From contig NZ_AUMT01000002.1 in the NCBI RefSeq assembly GCF_000430825.1, positions 310,001 to 374,000 of the forward strand: DNA of 64,000 bases. The letters run 5' to 3'. The notes beneath the pieces are model-generated. The model had not been told where the DNA came from, made no database searches, and was given only the letters and a program-made list of their open reading frames with translations. Shown one piece after another: positions 1-9,116 of the stretch. This DNA comes from Chryseobacterium daeguense DSM 19388 (lineage in GTDB: Bacteria; Bacteroidota; Bacteroidia; Flavobacteriales; Weeksellaceae). The position numbers and the translations under genes were made by a program. Position 1 is the first letter of the stretch. The number at the start of each line of letters is the position of its first letter.

Positions 1-268
1 TTTCATTGATCTTGTCTCCCGAAAACATTTTGGAAATAGCATCTTTTAATTCACATTCTTCTGCCAGGTTTAAAAGAAGATTTTTTGTTTTGGAATCTAT
101 TAAGTTTTTTGAATAATCAAATAAAAAACCAGGTCTTTTGACTGAAAATTCATTAAAGCGGTTCGGATTGTATGCAAAAAGGCTTCTCAGGTCAAAATCA
201 TTATTTGCGAATTGTTCGTCTAAAGCTTTCCAGCTGTTGGTTTGAGTAGGATTTATTTTTGATAGCAT
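1..268 (-). CDS. pgi: Glucose-6-phosphate isomerase, N-terminal part (cut by window edge)
   Basis: Reading the minus strand from the ATG at 268 gives an open frame of about 89 residues that runs off the window. It begins MLSKINPTQTNSWKAL and ends MFSGDKINE. Both segments resemble the start of bacterial phosphoglucose isomerases (the MLSKINPTQT opening and the SGDKIN-E segment before the sugar-phosphate domain). The enzyme interconverts glucose-6-phosphate and fructose-6-phosphate in the cytoplasm for glycolysis and gluconeogenesis. It is divergent from the GH125 gene, with about 235 bp of AT-rich DNA between them. Only the N-terminus is visible, so the active site cannot be checked. Confidence 0.85.
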   Translation of the reverse strand, partial: MLSKINPTQTNSWKALDEQFANNDFDLRSLFAYNPNRFNEFSVKRPGFLFDYSKNLIDSKTKNLLLNLAEECELKDAISKMFSGDKINE

Positions 269-503
269 ATATTTAGAAATTAAGGTTTTACGGATAAGGA
301 CTTTGGATTACGAATGATCTGATCCTTATGCAAAATTATTGATTTGCAAATTTAAGGAATTTTACTTCAATGATGTTAATTGGTGATTAAAAATAGGTAA
401 TTGGCTTTATGAGACATATTAAATAATAACGATGTCTTTGCTATTAATAAAATACAGATAGATTAAAATTGTTATTTTAGATTTATATTTTTAATTTAAA
501 ACA

Positions 504-1934
504 ATGATCAATAGAAGAGAATTTATTAAAAAATCAGGAATCGGGTTGGGCTTTTTTGCGATACCCACATCTGCGAAGTTTTTTTATGCCGATAATTATA
601 TTTCGAAAAGGCCTGCATTAGATCAAAGAAAATTCACTTCCAAGGCTGTTGAAAAAACAATCACAACAGTAAAAAAGTCCATTGTTGATGAAGAACTGGC
701 GTGGATGTTTGAGAATTGTTTCCCCAATACATTAGATACTACGGTAAAATATTACAATAAAAACGGAAAACCGTATACGTACGTCATCACCGGGGATATT
801 GATGCGATGTGGCTTCGGGATTCTTCAGCGCAGGTGTATCCTTATTTGAGCCTTGCTAACGAAGATGAGCAATTAAAAAATCTGTTGAAAGGTGTTATCA
901 ATAAACAAGTAGAATGCGTTCTTCTTGATCCTTATGCTAATGCCTTTTTCGATGACAGCAGTAAAATAAGCGAATGGAAAAGTGATGGAACATTGATGAA
1001 GCCCGGCGTCCATGAGCGGAAATGGGAGGTTGATTCCCTCTGCTATGTGATGCGGCTGTCTTATAATTATTGGAAAAAAACAGGAGACTCCTCAGTTTTT
1101 GATTCCGACTGGAAAAAGGCAATGCTTCTGATCCTACAGACTTTTAAAGAACAGCAGAGAAAAGATTCAAAAGGGTCGTATGCATTTCAAAGGGCAAACG
1201 GTAATGCTTTAGATACACAATTTGCAGCCGGTTTTGGAAATCCCACCAAGAAAATAGGCTTGATCCACTCCATGTTCAGGCCTTCTGATGATGCTACTTT
1301 TTATCCGTTTCTGATTTCTTCCAATATGTTTGCAGTGGTTTCTCTGAGGGAAACAGCGCAGATTTTTTCAATAATTTTAAAGGATGAAAATTCTTCGGCT
1401 CAATTTAAGAATTTGGCTGAAGAAGTGGATGGAGCTATTCAGAAATATGCTATTTTAAATCATCCTGAAGCAGGAAAAATTTATGCATTGGAAATTGATG
1501 GATTTGGAAACGCCTTATTTATGGATGATGCCAATGTTCCGAACTTATTATCAATTCCTTATCTGGGTTACAGATCAAAAGACGACGAAGTGTATAAAAA
1601 TACACGGAAGTTTTCTTTAAGCCATTCTAATCCCTGGTTTAGTGAAGGTAAATTTGCGAAAGGAATCGGCGGTCCGCATATAGGGGAGCACAAAATCTGG
1701 CCTTTGGGCTTAATTATGCAGGCTTTAACGACTGATGAGGATGAAGAGATTATTTCATGCTTAAAAATGCTAAAAAACACTCATGCCGGAACCGGATTTA
1801 TCCATGAATCTTTTGATGTAAATAATCCGAAAGATTTTACAAGATCTTGGTTTGCTTGGGCGAATACGCTCTTCGGAGAACTGATTCTCCATCTTTATAC
1901 CACAAAACCCGAAATTCTGAAAAGGAAATTTTAG
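504..1934 (+). CDS. Glycoside hydrolase family 125 (exo-alpha-1,6-mannosidase type), exported
   Basis: 476 residues. The N-terminus MINRREFIKKSGIGLGF looks like a twin-arginine export signal (RR at 4-5, then a hydrophobic run), so a periplasmic location is inferred. The segment GDIDAMWLRDS (97-107), the later KWEVDSLCY block, and the C-terminal HESFD and RSWFAWANTLFGELI blocks are typical of the metal-independent alpha-mannosidase family (GH125), an (alpha/alpha)6 barrel that removes terminal alpha-1,6-mannose. The length is normal for the family. It stands alone, with no SusC/D or other glycosidase beside it, and is followed at once by a good intrinsic terminator. Likely role: mannan or N-glycan scavenging. 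Confidence 0.85.
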   Translation: MINRREFIKKSGIGLGFFAIPTSAKFFYADNYISKRPALDQRKFTSKAVEKTITTVKKSIVDEELAWMFENCFPNTLDTTVKYYNKNGKPYTYVITGDIDAMWLRDSSAQVYPYLSLANEDEQLKNLLKGVINKQVECVLLDPYANAFFDDSSKISEWKSDGTLMKPGVHERKWEVDSLCYVMRLSYNYWKKTGDSSVFDSDWKKAMLLILQTFKEQQRKDSKGSYAFQRANGNALDTQFAAGFGNPTKKIGLIHSMFRPSDDATFYPFLISSNMFAVVSLRETAQIFSIILKDENSSAQFKNLAEEVDGAIQKYAILNHPEAGKIYALEIDGFGNALFMDDANVPNLLSIPYLGYRSKDDEVYKNTRKFSLSHSNPWFSEGKFAKGIGGPHIGEHKIWPLGLIMQALTTDEDEEIISCLKMLKNTHAGTGFIHESFDVNNPKDFTRSWFAWANTLFGELILHLYTTKPEILKRKF

Positions 1935-1939
1935 ATAAA

Positions 1940-1974
1940 AAACCTCCAAAAAATCTGGAGGTTTCTCTTTTTTA
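1940..1974 (+). terminator. Intrinsic terminator after the GH125 gene
   Basis: Perfect 8-bp stem AAACCTCC/GGAGGTTT (1940-1947 and 1957-1964), a 9-nt loop, then CTCTTTTTT. It starts 6 nt after the stop codon. Confidence 0.85.
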
Positions 1975-2104
1975 AAAGATCGCTTCATTCAATCAATTGT
2001 TGATTCTCTTGTAAAGTATTAAAATTCAAACTTTACGTTAAAAAAGCAGCAATTGTTTTAAAAGCTTAAAATATATATTGATAACCATAAAGGTTAGGAC
2101 AGCA

Positions 2105-3016
2105 TTAAATTTCAGAAGCCGGCTGATCTTTTTTAACCGTTTTTTTTCTCTTGATCAAAAAAATAATGGCTGCGGCAATCAATAGAATCGGCCAGATAGT
2201 AATCAGCCCCACAATAATTTTCTGAATCATATAAAAACCTTCCACAAAAGCAGATTTTACGCTGTATACAAAATCAAACTTATATTTATCATCAATATTT
2301 TTTGTATTGGTAATGGCTATTTCTGCGGTTCTTACTTTGGGTTCTTTAATGTAAATATCAACAGTGCTGTACTTCAGGTGGTCGGTAACATCCATATTTG
2401 CCAATTGCTGTTGATTATTTTCGGACATATTTTCGTCGTCTAGTTTCACTTTATCTTTATTGGCCTTTAGCTGCGAAATATTTTCGCCTGTTTTTTTGAT
2501 TCTTTTTCCTTCAAGCTCGGCATATTTTATTCCTGCAGTTACATCTTCTGCGTTGATGGATCTTGAATTCAGGAAAAGTTTTTTATTGTTGATTAAAGTT
2601 AAAAGCTCGCCTAATTTTTCGGTTGGAACCCTTACCTGCATTGAATTTTCAGACTGGTATTTTTTCACCAATACGGCGTCTTCATCATTGGTATTATAGG
2701 TTTCTTCTGATATGACATTGCTCCTTAAATTGCTGTGCGTTACAAATCCTCCCAAATCCTGAACCAATTTTTCAATGGAAATGGTGGCTTCATAAACATC
2801 TTTGACTTCCATATTTACATCTGCTGTTTTGATGAACTGTTTGTCTTTTACCTTCATGGTAGCAACAGAAGAAATGCTGTCCGATGTCATTACTGCGGCA
2901 GAATCGGCACCGGAAGAAGCTTCATAGGCACTGGATGCCGCTTCTCCTTTTTTACATGAATAGATTCCTAGTAAAAGTGCTGATACGATTGATAATTTAA
3001 TGTAAGTGGTTTTCAT
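2105..3016 (-). CDS. DUF4349 domain lipoprotein
   Basis: 303 residues. The lipobox LLLGIYSC places the lipidated cysteine at residue 21, so the protein is membrane-anchored and exported. Residues about 60-290 have the DUF4349 pattern: a FIKTADVNMEVKDV strand, a long helical middle containing SRSINAEDVTAGIKYAELEGKR, and a hydrophobic segment at about 267-288 followed by a KRKK stop-transfer tail. The family has no established biochemical role; the shape (central coiled region and C-terminal membrane anchor) suggests an envelope structural or signalling part. It is transcribed divergently from the acyl-CoA dehydrogenase gene. Confidence 0.8.
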   Translation of the reverse strand: MKTTYIKLSIVSALLLGIYSCKKGEAASSAYEASSGADSAAVMTSDSISSVATMKVKDKQFIKTADVNMEVKDVYEATISIEKLVQDLGGFVTHSNLRSNVISEETYNTNDEDAVLVKKYQSENSMQVRVPTEKLGELLTLINNKKLFLNSRSINAEDVTAGIKYAELEGKRIKKTGENISQLKANKDKVKLDDENMSENNQQQLANMDVTDHLKYSTVDIYIKEPKVRTAEIAITNTKNIDDKYKFDFVYSVKSAFVEGFYMIQKIIVGLITIWPILLIAAAIIFLIKRKKTVKKDQPASEI

Positions 3017-3137
3017 ATATTGATTTTTTATTGTTTGCTTAATCCAAAGTTCAGGAGGAAACGTTTGTAATGTTTGAAAAACGCGGGTAAAAAATTTGTA
3101 AAGAGAAATTCTGATTTAAATATTTAAAAATCAATAA

Positions 3138-3168
3138 TTTGTAAAATAATGTTGTATGTGTACTTTTG
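3138..3168 (+). promoter_or_regulatory. Bacteroidota-type promoter of the acyl-CoA dehydrogenase gene
   Basis: -33 TTTG (3138-3141), 19-bp spacer, -7 TACTTTTG (3161-3168), matching TTTG-N17-23-TAnnTTTG. It lies downstream of the first possible ATG (3149), so the real start must be the ATG at 3224. Confidence 0.7.
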
Positions 3169-3223
3169 TTTTCGGAGTAATTTTTGCTTATCTTTTTACA
3201 ATCAAAACACACAATACATTACT

Positions 3224-4582
3224 ATGTCAAATACTTTTTCCAAAATCAGAAACGCAATAGAATTATTCAGAACAATAGATTTTGATCAATTGAGCACAAT
3301 TTCCCAAAAAGTAAACCTTCCCAAGCTTATGGAAAATTTTTCCAAGCTTGATGATAAGCAGCTTAGCGGAATGATGAAAATGCTGGATCCCAATAAAAAA
3401 AAGAAGGATCTTCCGCCTATTGATGGTGATTTCTACGATATTTATCACACCTTAAGCCCGGAACAAAGAGAAGTTCAGTTAAAAGTAAGGGCTTTCATGG
3501 AAAAAGAAGTGAAACCTCTGGTGAATCATTACTGGCTTCGTGATGAGTTTCCACATGAATTAATTCCGAAATTTCAAAAACTGAATATTTGCGGTGTTAC
3601 TTATGAAGGTTACGGCTGTCCAGGAATGCCTTTCTTAATGGAAGGTGTCATTGCTATGGAAATGGCAAGGATTGATGCTTCAATAGCCACGTTTTTTGGG
3701 GTACAGTCCGGTCTGGCGATGGGCTCCATTTATATCTGCGGTTCGGAAGAACAAAAACAAAAATGGCTTCCGCAGATGCAGAAATTTGAAAAAATAGGAG
3801 CTTTTGGCCTTACAGAGCCTGAAGTGGGTTCCGGAGCAGCCGGCGGCTTAACGGTTACCTGCAAAAAAACGCCCGAAGGCTGGATACTGAACGGCCAGAA
3901 AAAATGGATCGGTAACGCAACATTCGCTGATTTAATCATCATCTGGGCAAGAGATCTTGATGATGGCGAAGTGAAAGGCTTTATCGTTGAAAAAGACAAT
4001 CCGGGTTATTCTGTTGAGAAAATCAAAGGAAAAATGGCATTAAGAATCGTTCAAAACGGATTGATTACGCTGAAAGATTGTGTGGTGACAGAAGAAAACA
4101 GGCTGCAAAATGCCAATTCATTTAAAGATACAGCTAAAGTATTGAGAATGACGCGCGCCGGAGTAGCCTGGATGGCAACTGGCTGTGCAAGAGGAGCGTA
4201 TGAAAGTGCTTTGGATTATACCAGAAAAAGAGAACAATTCGGAAAGCCGATCGCTTCTTTTCAAATGATTCAGGGGCATTTGGTGGAAATGCTGTCGAAT
4301 CTTACGGCAATGCAGACTATGGTTTTCAGGCTTTCGGAAATGCAGGACGAAGGGATTTTAAAAGATGAACATGCTTCTTTAGCCAAAGTTTTCTGTACAA
4401 TGAGAACGCGCGATATCGTTTCCAGAGCACGTGAAGTGATGGGCGGAAACGGGATTCTCCTGGAATATGATGTAGCCCGATTTGTAGCTGATGCAGAGGC
4501 TATTTATTCTTATGAAGGAACAAAAGAAATTAATTCCCTGATTGTAGGTAGATCGATTACTGGATTTAGTGCATTTGTATGA
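3224..4582 (+). CDS. Acyl-CoA dehydrogenase, glutaryl-CoA dehydrogenase-like
   Basis: 452 residues from the ATG at 3224 (MSNTFSK). An upstream in-frame ATG at 3149 is rejected because it falls inside the promoter. The protein has the full ACAD fold: FGLTEPEVGSGAAGG (FAD/substrate contact), KKWIGNATFADL, REQFGKPIASFQ and the C-terminal YEGTKEINSLIVGRSITGFSAF, with the probable catalytic base Glu431 in YEGT. The C-terminal block and the order of motifs match glutaryl-CoA dehydrogenase from memory, which oxidises and decarboxylates glutaryl-CoA in lysine degradation. The N-terminal ~70 residues, rich in lysine and methionine, extend beyond the usual domain. The exact substrate is not proven. Confidence 0.8.
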   Translation: MSNTFSKIRNAIELFRTIDFDQLSTISQKVNLPKLMENFSKLDDKQLSGMMKMLDPNKKKKDLPPIDGDFYDIYHTLSPEQREVQLKVRAFMEKEVKPLVNHYWLRDEFPHELIPKFQKLNICGVTYEGYGCPGMPFLMEGVIAMEMARIDASIATFFGVQSGLAMGSIYICGSEEQKQKWLPQMQKFEKIGAFGLTEPEVGSGAAGGLTVTCKKTPEGWILNGQKKWIGNATFADLIIIWARDLDDGEVKGFIVEKDNPGYSVEKIKGKMALRIVQNGLITLKDCVVTEENRLQNANSFKDTAKVLRMTRAGVAWMATGCARGAYESALDYTRKREQFGKPIASFQMIQGHLVEMLSNLTAMQTMVFRLSEMQDEGILKDEHASLAKVFCTMRTRDIVSRAREVMGGNGILLEYDVARFVADAEAIYSYEGTKEINSLIVGRSITGFSAFV

Positions 4583-4585
4583 TAA

Positions 4586-4687
4586 AGTGAATAGTGAATG
4601 GTCAATGGTGGATTTTCCCAGCAAGTGAATTTAAAATTGACAAGCAAAGCAAATTCACCATTGACCATTGACCATTCACTATTGACT
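4586..4687. repeat. Long imperfect inverted repeat between convergent genes
   Basis: Left arm 4586-4610 and right arm 4656-4687 are reverse complements over about 25 bp with one mismatch. The arms are built from the quasi-repeated word (A)TGGTCAATGG and TGAATAGTGAATGG; the right arm carries one extra copy of the word. It occupies the whole gap between the acyl-CoA dehydrogenase (+) and DoxX (-) genes and could stop transcription from both sides, though there is no clear T-tract. Confidence 0.8.
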
Positions 4688-4688
4688 T

Positions 4689-5066
4689 TCAGCTCACCAA
4701 AGCCTTATATTTTTCTTTATTATCAATAATGATCCAGATATTGATTAGAAATAAAACTCCTGCGATTGTCATTCCCATTGGAGATTTATCTAATGTGAAA
4801 ACATGAGCGACAATTCCTACCATTACAGGTAAAATAACAATAGCGCCTAAAGCTCTTGTTTTTGGGAAAATAAATAGCAGGCCGCCAATGATTTCTACAA
4901 TTCCTATTAATGGCATCAGCCAGCTGATTTCATTGAATGCAGCAAAAAGCTTCATTTGCTCAGGAGTAGGCTTCTCCATTGGCATATAATTTAAGAATTT
5001 GTTTAATCCTGCGTTGATAAACATCAGGCCAAACAGAAGGGCAAAAATAAATTTTACGATTTTCAT
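4689..5066 (-). CDS. DoxX-family membrane protein
   Basis: 125 residues with four hydrophobic segments (about 5-20, 45-70, 72-95 and 100-118), the usual DoxX length and topology. It includes LFINAGLNKFLNYMPM near the N-terminus and an IGIVEIIGGLLFIFPKTRALGA stretch. The family is an integral inner-membrane group, often linked to redox or sulfur metabolism but without one fixed reaction. It lies upstream of the AI-2E-family gene on the same strand, separated by 120 bp that contain a short direct-repeat patch. Confidence 0.8.
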   Translation of the reverse strand: MKIVKFIFALLFGLMFINAGLNKFLNYMPMEKPTPEQMKLFAAFNEISWLMPLIGIVEIIGGLLFIFPKTRALGAIVILPVMVGIVAHVFTLDKSPMGMTIAGVLFLINIWIIIDNKEKYKALVS

Positions 5067-5153
5067 GAGTGTGAGAATTTTTTATTAAAATTAAATAAAA
5101 TTCTAATTCGTTGATTAAAAATCAAATAAAATTTAAAATTACTATTGATTTCT

Positions 5154-5181
5154 TATTACTCATTGCCAATTACTCATTACT
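5154..5181. repeat. Quasi-tandem TTACTCATT repeat patch
   Basis: ATTACTCATT occurs three times in slightly varied form just before the stop of the AI-2E-family gene. No opposite arm is visible, so it looks like a half-element of the word-repeat type seen elsewhere in the window. Confidence 0.5.
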
Positions 5182-5186
5182 CATAT

Positions 5187-6299
5187 TTAATCCATCTCTT
5201 CCAGCGTAATATTTTTGGATATCTTGTATTTCTTTTTCTTTTTGTTTGGTTTTTCTTCTTCGCCGAGCAGTTTTCCCCAAGGCTGCAAACCTTCCACTCT
5301 TTCAAAAATGATTTTGATGATAGCAATAGCCGGAATACATAGAAACATTCCTGCAATTCCCCAAAGATGTTCGCCGATAACAATTCCGATAAATGAGAAA
5401 AGTGCGTTGATTTTCACTTTAGAACCTACCACAAATGGAAGGACAATATTTCCGTCTACAATGTGAACTCCTACATAGCCGATGATTACGTAAATGCACG
5501 TAGTGGGAGTTGTAGTCGCAAAGGCAATAAAGCAGGAAATCAACAGCCCGATACAGATGCCCAGATAAGGAATTACATTTAATAATCCCGTAAGAATACC
5601 TAGCAGAATAGCATATTTCACCCCTAAAATTGTTAAAACAATAGAAGTAAGGATAGAAACAATAACCACCTGCAAACATAATCCTATGATGTATTTTTTA
5701 GTCATGATTCTCACTTCATTCACGATTTCCTGAACGCTGGCCTTATGTTTTTCGTTAAAAACTGTTACAATAAAATTATTTAAAACTCTTCTGTAGTTTA
5801 AAATGAAAATAAAAAAAAGAATAAAAAAAACAATAAAACCCAGCCCCGTGGAAAACACTCCGAATGTGAACCCCAGGATCACGGCGGATGAAGAAAGAAG
5901 CTTATTCACTCCCTGATCCAGATAATCCAGCTGCTCATCAATTTTTACATGAAAAGTATCTGAAACCCAATTCTGAAGCTCATTAAAAACCTTCGTAAAC
6001 TGAACCCTAAGATGCGGAATATCTTTGCTGAAATCTGATAACTGTGACCCGAAGAAATAAACCATGCCCGTTAAGATCATCAGCATAATCAAAACCGAAG
6101 CAATAGTAGATATCGACCGGGTAAATCTCAGTTTTCTTTCCATAAAGGTAGCAACCGGCAGAAAAAGCATTGCCATAAGAAATGCTAAAAAGAAGGGGGC
6201 AAAAATACTTTCGCCCAACGCCAGAAGGTAACCGATCCCGATGATGGAAATCACAACCAGTGTAAGCTTAACGAGAAATGGGAGCCGAATAAAATTCAT
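5187..6299 (-). CDS. AI-2E family transporter (TqsA/YdiK-type permease)
   Basis: 370 residues from the ATG at 6299 (MNFIRLPF); a start 10 codons upstream (6329) is possible but adds only polar residues. It has the family's pattern of about eight membrane segments: an N-terminal pair (IIGIGYLLALGESIFAPFFLAFLMAMLFLP), a long soluble middle with coiled potential, and the C-terminal half with LLNVIPYLGICIG and the block VDGNIVLPFVVGSKVKINAL that marks the family. Some members are Na+/H+ antiporters and others export autoinducer-2, so the substrate is unknown. The C-terminus is lysine-rich and cytoplasmic. Confidence 0.85.
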   Translation of the reverse strand: MNFIRLPFLVKLTLVVISIIGIGYLLALGESIFAPFFLAFLMAMLFLPVATFMERKLRFTRSISTIASVLIMLMILTGMVYFFGSQLSDFSKDIPHLRVQFTKVFNELQNWVSDTFHVKIDEQLDYLDQGVNKLLSSSAVILGFTFGVFSTGLGFIVFFILFFIFILNYRRVLNNFIVTVFNEKHKASVQEIVNEVRIMTKKYIIGLCLQVVIVSILTSIVLTILGVKYAILLGILTGLLNVIPYLGICIGLLISCFIAFATTTPTTCIYVIIGYVGVHIVDGNIVLPFVVGSKVKINALFSFIGIVIGEHLWGIAGMFLCIPAIAIIKIIFERVEGLQPWGKLLGEEEKPNKKKKKYKISKNITLEEMD

Positions 6300-6389
6300 A
6301 ATATCAAAATCTACTCTATAAAAATACAAAAACCCTTCGGATTAACAGGGTGATTTATTAATTTAACCTAAATATCCAAGTCATAATCA

Positions 6390-6425
6390 AAACCACGTCC
6401 CAGATTCTGGAACGTGGTTTCTTTT
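6390..6425. terminator. Hairpin downstream of lon
   Basis: Arms AAACCACGT (6390-6398) and ACGTGGTTT (6412-6420) with inner CCAGA/TCTGG pairing, giving a near-continuous stem. It sits between lon and the AI-2E-family gene, both on the minus strand. The minus-strand copy is followed by only a short T-rich run, so termination of lon is likely but perhaps partial. Confidence 0.65.
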
Positions 6426-6451
6426 TATTGAGAATGTTAATATGTTATGAA

Positions 6452-8857
6452 TTATTTTTCGATGGCAATATCAATGACCTCTTCCATTCTGTTGACATAA
6501 TGTACTTTAAGGTTTTTAAGGTAATCTTTTTTAATTTCCTCTACATCTTTTCTGTTGGCTTCACAAAGAATAACATCTTTAATTCCGGCTCTTGTTGCGG
6601 CCAGTAGTTTTTCTTTAATTCCGCCTACAGGAAGTACTTTTCCTCTTAAGGTAATTTCGCCGGTCATCGCAAGATGAGGTTTTACTTTTTTATTTTTATA
6701 GGAAGACACCATGGATGTCAGCATGGCAATACCCGCTGAAGGTCCGTCTTTTGGAGTTGCCCCTTCCGGAACGTGGACGTGGATATTTTTCTTTTCGATA
6801 TCATCCTGAGAAATTCCCAGTTCATCATATTTTGCTTTAATATATTCCAAAGCAATGGTTGCGGACTCTTTCATCACTGTTCCCAGGTTACCGGTCATGG
6901 TTAAAGCACCTTTTCCGTTGCTTAAAATGCTTTCAATGAATAAGATATCTCCGCCTACGCTTGTCCAGGCAAGACCTGTCACCACACCCGGAACTCCGGT
7001 GATTTCTGACAAGCTTTTTGGTCTTGGAACTCCCAGAATCTCATCAATTTTTTCAATCGAAATTTTTGAATCATATTCTTTTACTAAAGCTGTCTGCAGG
7101 GCTACCCATCGGGCAATTCCCGCAATTCTCTTTTCAAGGGTTCTTACACCGCTTTCTGAAGTGTGGGCTTCTATAATGTGCTTTAATTCAGCATTTCCAA
7201 GCTTGAATGATTTTGAATCCAAACCATTTTCTTCCTGCTGTTTTTTAATTAAATGTCTTTTTGCGATCTCAATTTTTTCTTCCAGAGTATAACCCGCAAT
7301 CTGGATGATTTCCGTTCTGTCCAATAACGGAGTCTGGATGGTTGAAAGTGAATTTGCTGTTGCAATAAAGAGTACTTTAGACAAATCGTAACCCATTTCC
7401 AGGAAATTATCGTAGAATGACTTATTTTGTTCAGGATCAAGAACTTCTAAAAGTGCAGAACTTGGGTCACCGTGTAATCCCTGCCCGATTTTGTCCATTT
7501 CATCCAGTACAATTACAGGATTGGAAGTTCCGGATTTTTTGATGGACTGAAGAATTCTTCCCGCCATTGCCCCAATGTATGTTTTCCTGTGACCACGGAT
7601 TTCACTTTCATCATGAAGCCCGCCCAGAGACAGCCTTACATATTTTCTTCCGAGGGCATCTGCAATAGATTTTCCCAAAGAAGTTTTACCTACTCCCGGA
7701 GGCCCTACCAACAGAAGAATAGGGGATTTCATGTTGTTTTTTAACTTTAAAACAGCCATGTGCTCCAAAATCCTTTTCTTAATATCTTCTAACCCGAAAT
7801 GAGCTTTGTCTAAAATCTTTTCGGCTTTTGCAATATCAAAAACGTCTTCTGTATAGGTTTCCCACGGAAGATCTGTAAAGAAATCAAGATAATTTCTCTG
7901 AACATTATAGTCCGGTGAGTTTGGATTCTGACGCTGTAACCTGTTGATTTCCTTTTGGAAATGTTCTTCTACTTCATCATTCCATTTCTTTTCACGGGCT
8001 TTTTTTATGAGGTCTTCAACGTCGCTTTCCGGTCCGCCGCCCAATTCTTCCTGAATGGTTCTGATCTGTTGATTTAAAAAATATTCTCTCTGCTGTTTGT
8101 CCAGATCCTTTGAAGTTTTCTGATGAATCTGATTTCTCAATTCCAGTTTTCTGAAATCTTCATGCATCATTTCATAACATTTGTTGGCTCTTTCCATCAG
8201 GCTTTTTTCTTCAAGCAGCTTTTGCTTTTCGATGGATGGGAAATTAGCGTTCGTGCAGATGAAATTTAATAAATCATCATTATTGTTGATGTTTTTTATA
8301 GCAAAATTGGCCGCGTTCGGGATGTTTGGATCGAGCTCTATGATTTTTAAAGCAAGATCTTTTACGTTTTCCAGTAATGCTTCGTATTCTTCCTTGTTTT
8401 TTGCCTTTCCGTCTTTTAATTTATTGATTTCAGCTTTGAAATACGGCTGGGTTTCAACAATTTTTTTAATCTTGAATCTGTAAAATCCTTTGGTGATGGC
8501 TGTAATATTGCCTTCAGGAAGCTTAATGATCTTGATGATTTTCGCTAAAGTACCTATTTGGTAAAGATCTTTCTCATGAGGCTGTTCCAGATCAGAATTT
8601 TTTTGGCTTACAATTCCTATCAGGTCTCCGTTTTTCTGGGCTTCTTCCAGGAGCTGTATGGATGCTTTTCTTCCTGCAGTAATCGGGATGACCACATTGG
8701 GGAACATCACCATATTTCTTACCGGAAGGATAGGGAATATCTTTTGCTCAGAATTTTTTTCTGTTTCCGAAAGATCAGAAAGGCTGATCTCTTCAGCAAC
8801 AATATCAAATCCGTCGCTTATCATTTCTTCTAAACTTATATCTTCAAATTCTGTCAT
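6452..8857 (-). CDS. lon: ATP-dependent endopeptidase La (Lon)
   Basis: 801 residues, normal length. Domains in order: LonN substrate-binding domain (about 40-240) and helical linker with a long coiled stretch; AAA+ module with Walker A GPPGVGKT (385-392) and Walker [11 protein letters not shown]-terminal serine protease domain with [11 protein letters not shown] (Ser about 707) and the lysine of GGIKEKLLA (about 748) forming the Ser-Lys dyad. It degrades misfolded and regulatory proteins in the cytoplasm. It has an acidic extension of about 38 residues before the first conserved strand ([13 protein letters not shown]). It is divergent from the ppiD-like gene, across a gap containing two dyads. 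Confidence 0.97.
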   Translation of the reverse strand: MTEFEDISLEEMISDGFDIVAEEISLSDLSETEKNSEQKIFPILPVRNMVMFPNVVIPITAGRKASIQLLEEAQKNGDLIGIVSQKNSDLEQPHEKDLYQIGTLAKIIKIIKLPEGNITAITKGFYRFKIKKIVETQPYFKAEINKLKDGKAKNKEEYEALLENVKDLALKIIELDPNIPNAANFAIKNINNNDDLLNFICTNANFPSIEKQKLLEEKSLMERANKCYEMMHEDFRKLELRNQIHQKTSKDLDKQQREYFLNQQIRTIQEELGGGPESDVEDLIKKAREKKWNDEVEEHFQKEINRLQRQNPNSPDYNVQRNYLDFFTDLPWETYTEDVFDIAKAEKILDKAHFGLEDIKKRILEHMAVLKLKNNMKSPILLLVGPPGVGKTSLGKSIADALGRKYVRLSLGGLHDESEIRGHRKTYIGAMAGRILQSIKKSGTSNPVIVLDEMDKIGQGLHGDPSSALLEVLDPEQNKSFYDNFLEMGYDLSKVLFIATANSLSTIQTPLLDRTEIIQIAGYTLEEKIEIAKRHLIKKQQEENGLDSKSFKLGNAELKHIIEAHTSESGVRTLEKRIAGIARWVALQTALVKEYDSKISIEKIDEILGVPRPKSLSEITGVPGVVTGLAWTSVGGDILFIESILSNGKGALTMTGNLGTVMKESATIALEYIKAKYDELGISQDDIEKKNIHVHVPEGATPKDGPSAGIAMLTSMVSSYKNKKVKPHLAMTGEITLRGKVLPVGGIKEKLLAATRAGIKDVILCEANRKDVEEIKKDYLKNLKVHYVNRMEEVIDIAIEK

Positions 8858-8913
8858 AGTAAATCGAATGACAAATTGTCATTATCGTGTTAATTCGTTA
8901 ACGTGAAATTTTA

Positions 8914-8975
8914 TAATATGCTTTAAAAACGGGCAGCATATTAAGGTATGCTTTATGGCACAAGACTTATGCCAT
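8914..8975. promoter_or_regulatory. Two adjacent dyads in the lon/ppiD divergent promoter region
   Basis: Dyad 1 has perfect 9-bp arms TAATATGCT (8914-8922) and AGCATATTA (8935-8943). Dyad 2 has 6-bp arms ATGGCA/TGCCAT (8955-8960, 8970-8975). The AATATGC/TATGC words recur between them (GGTATGC at 8946). They lie about 60-120 bp upstream of lon and 140-200 bp upstream of the ppiD-like gene. Both genes concern protein quality control, so a shared stress operator is possible, but no known box is recognised. Confidence 0.4.
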
Positions 8976-9116
8976 TCATTTTTTGATAAAAAATATGGTC
9001 AAAATTTCCTTTTTTGTAAAAATAAAATTTTAAAAAATTAAAAAAAGGTCTTTGATTTCCGTAATTTCTTAAAAATGTGTATTTTCGCACACTGATAAAA
9101 AACTATAATATATATA

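Noticed and set aside
3149..3223. Upstream ATG extending the acyl-CoA dehydrogenase by 25 residues
   Set aside because: It overlaps the -7 element TACTTTTG (3161-3168), and the added residues do not look like the protein's start.
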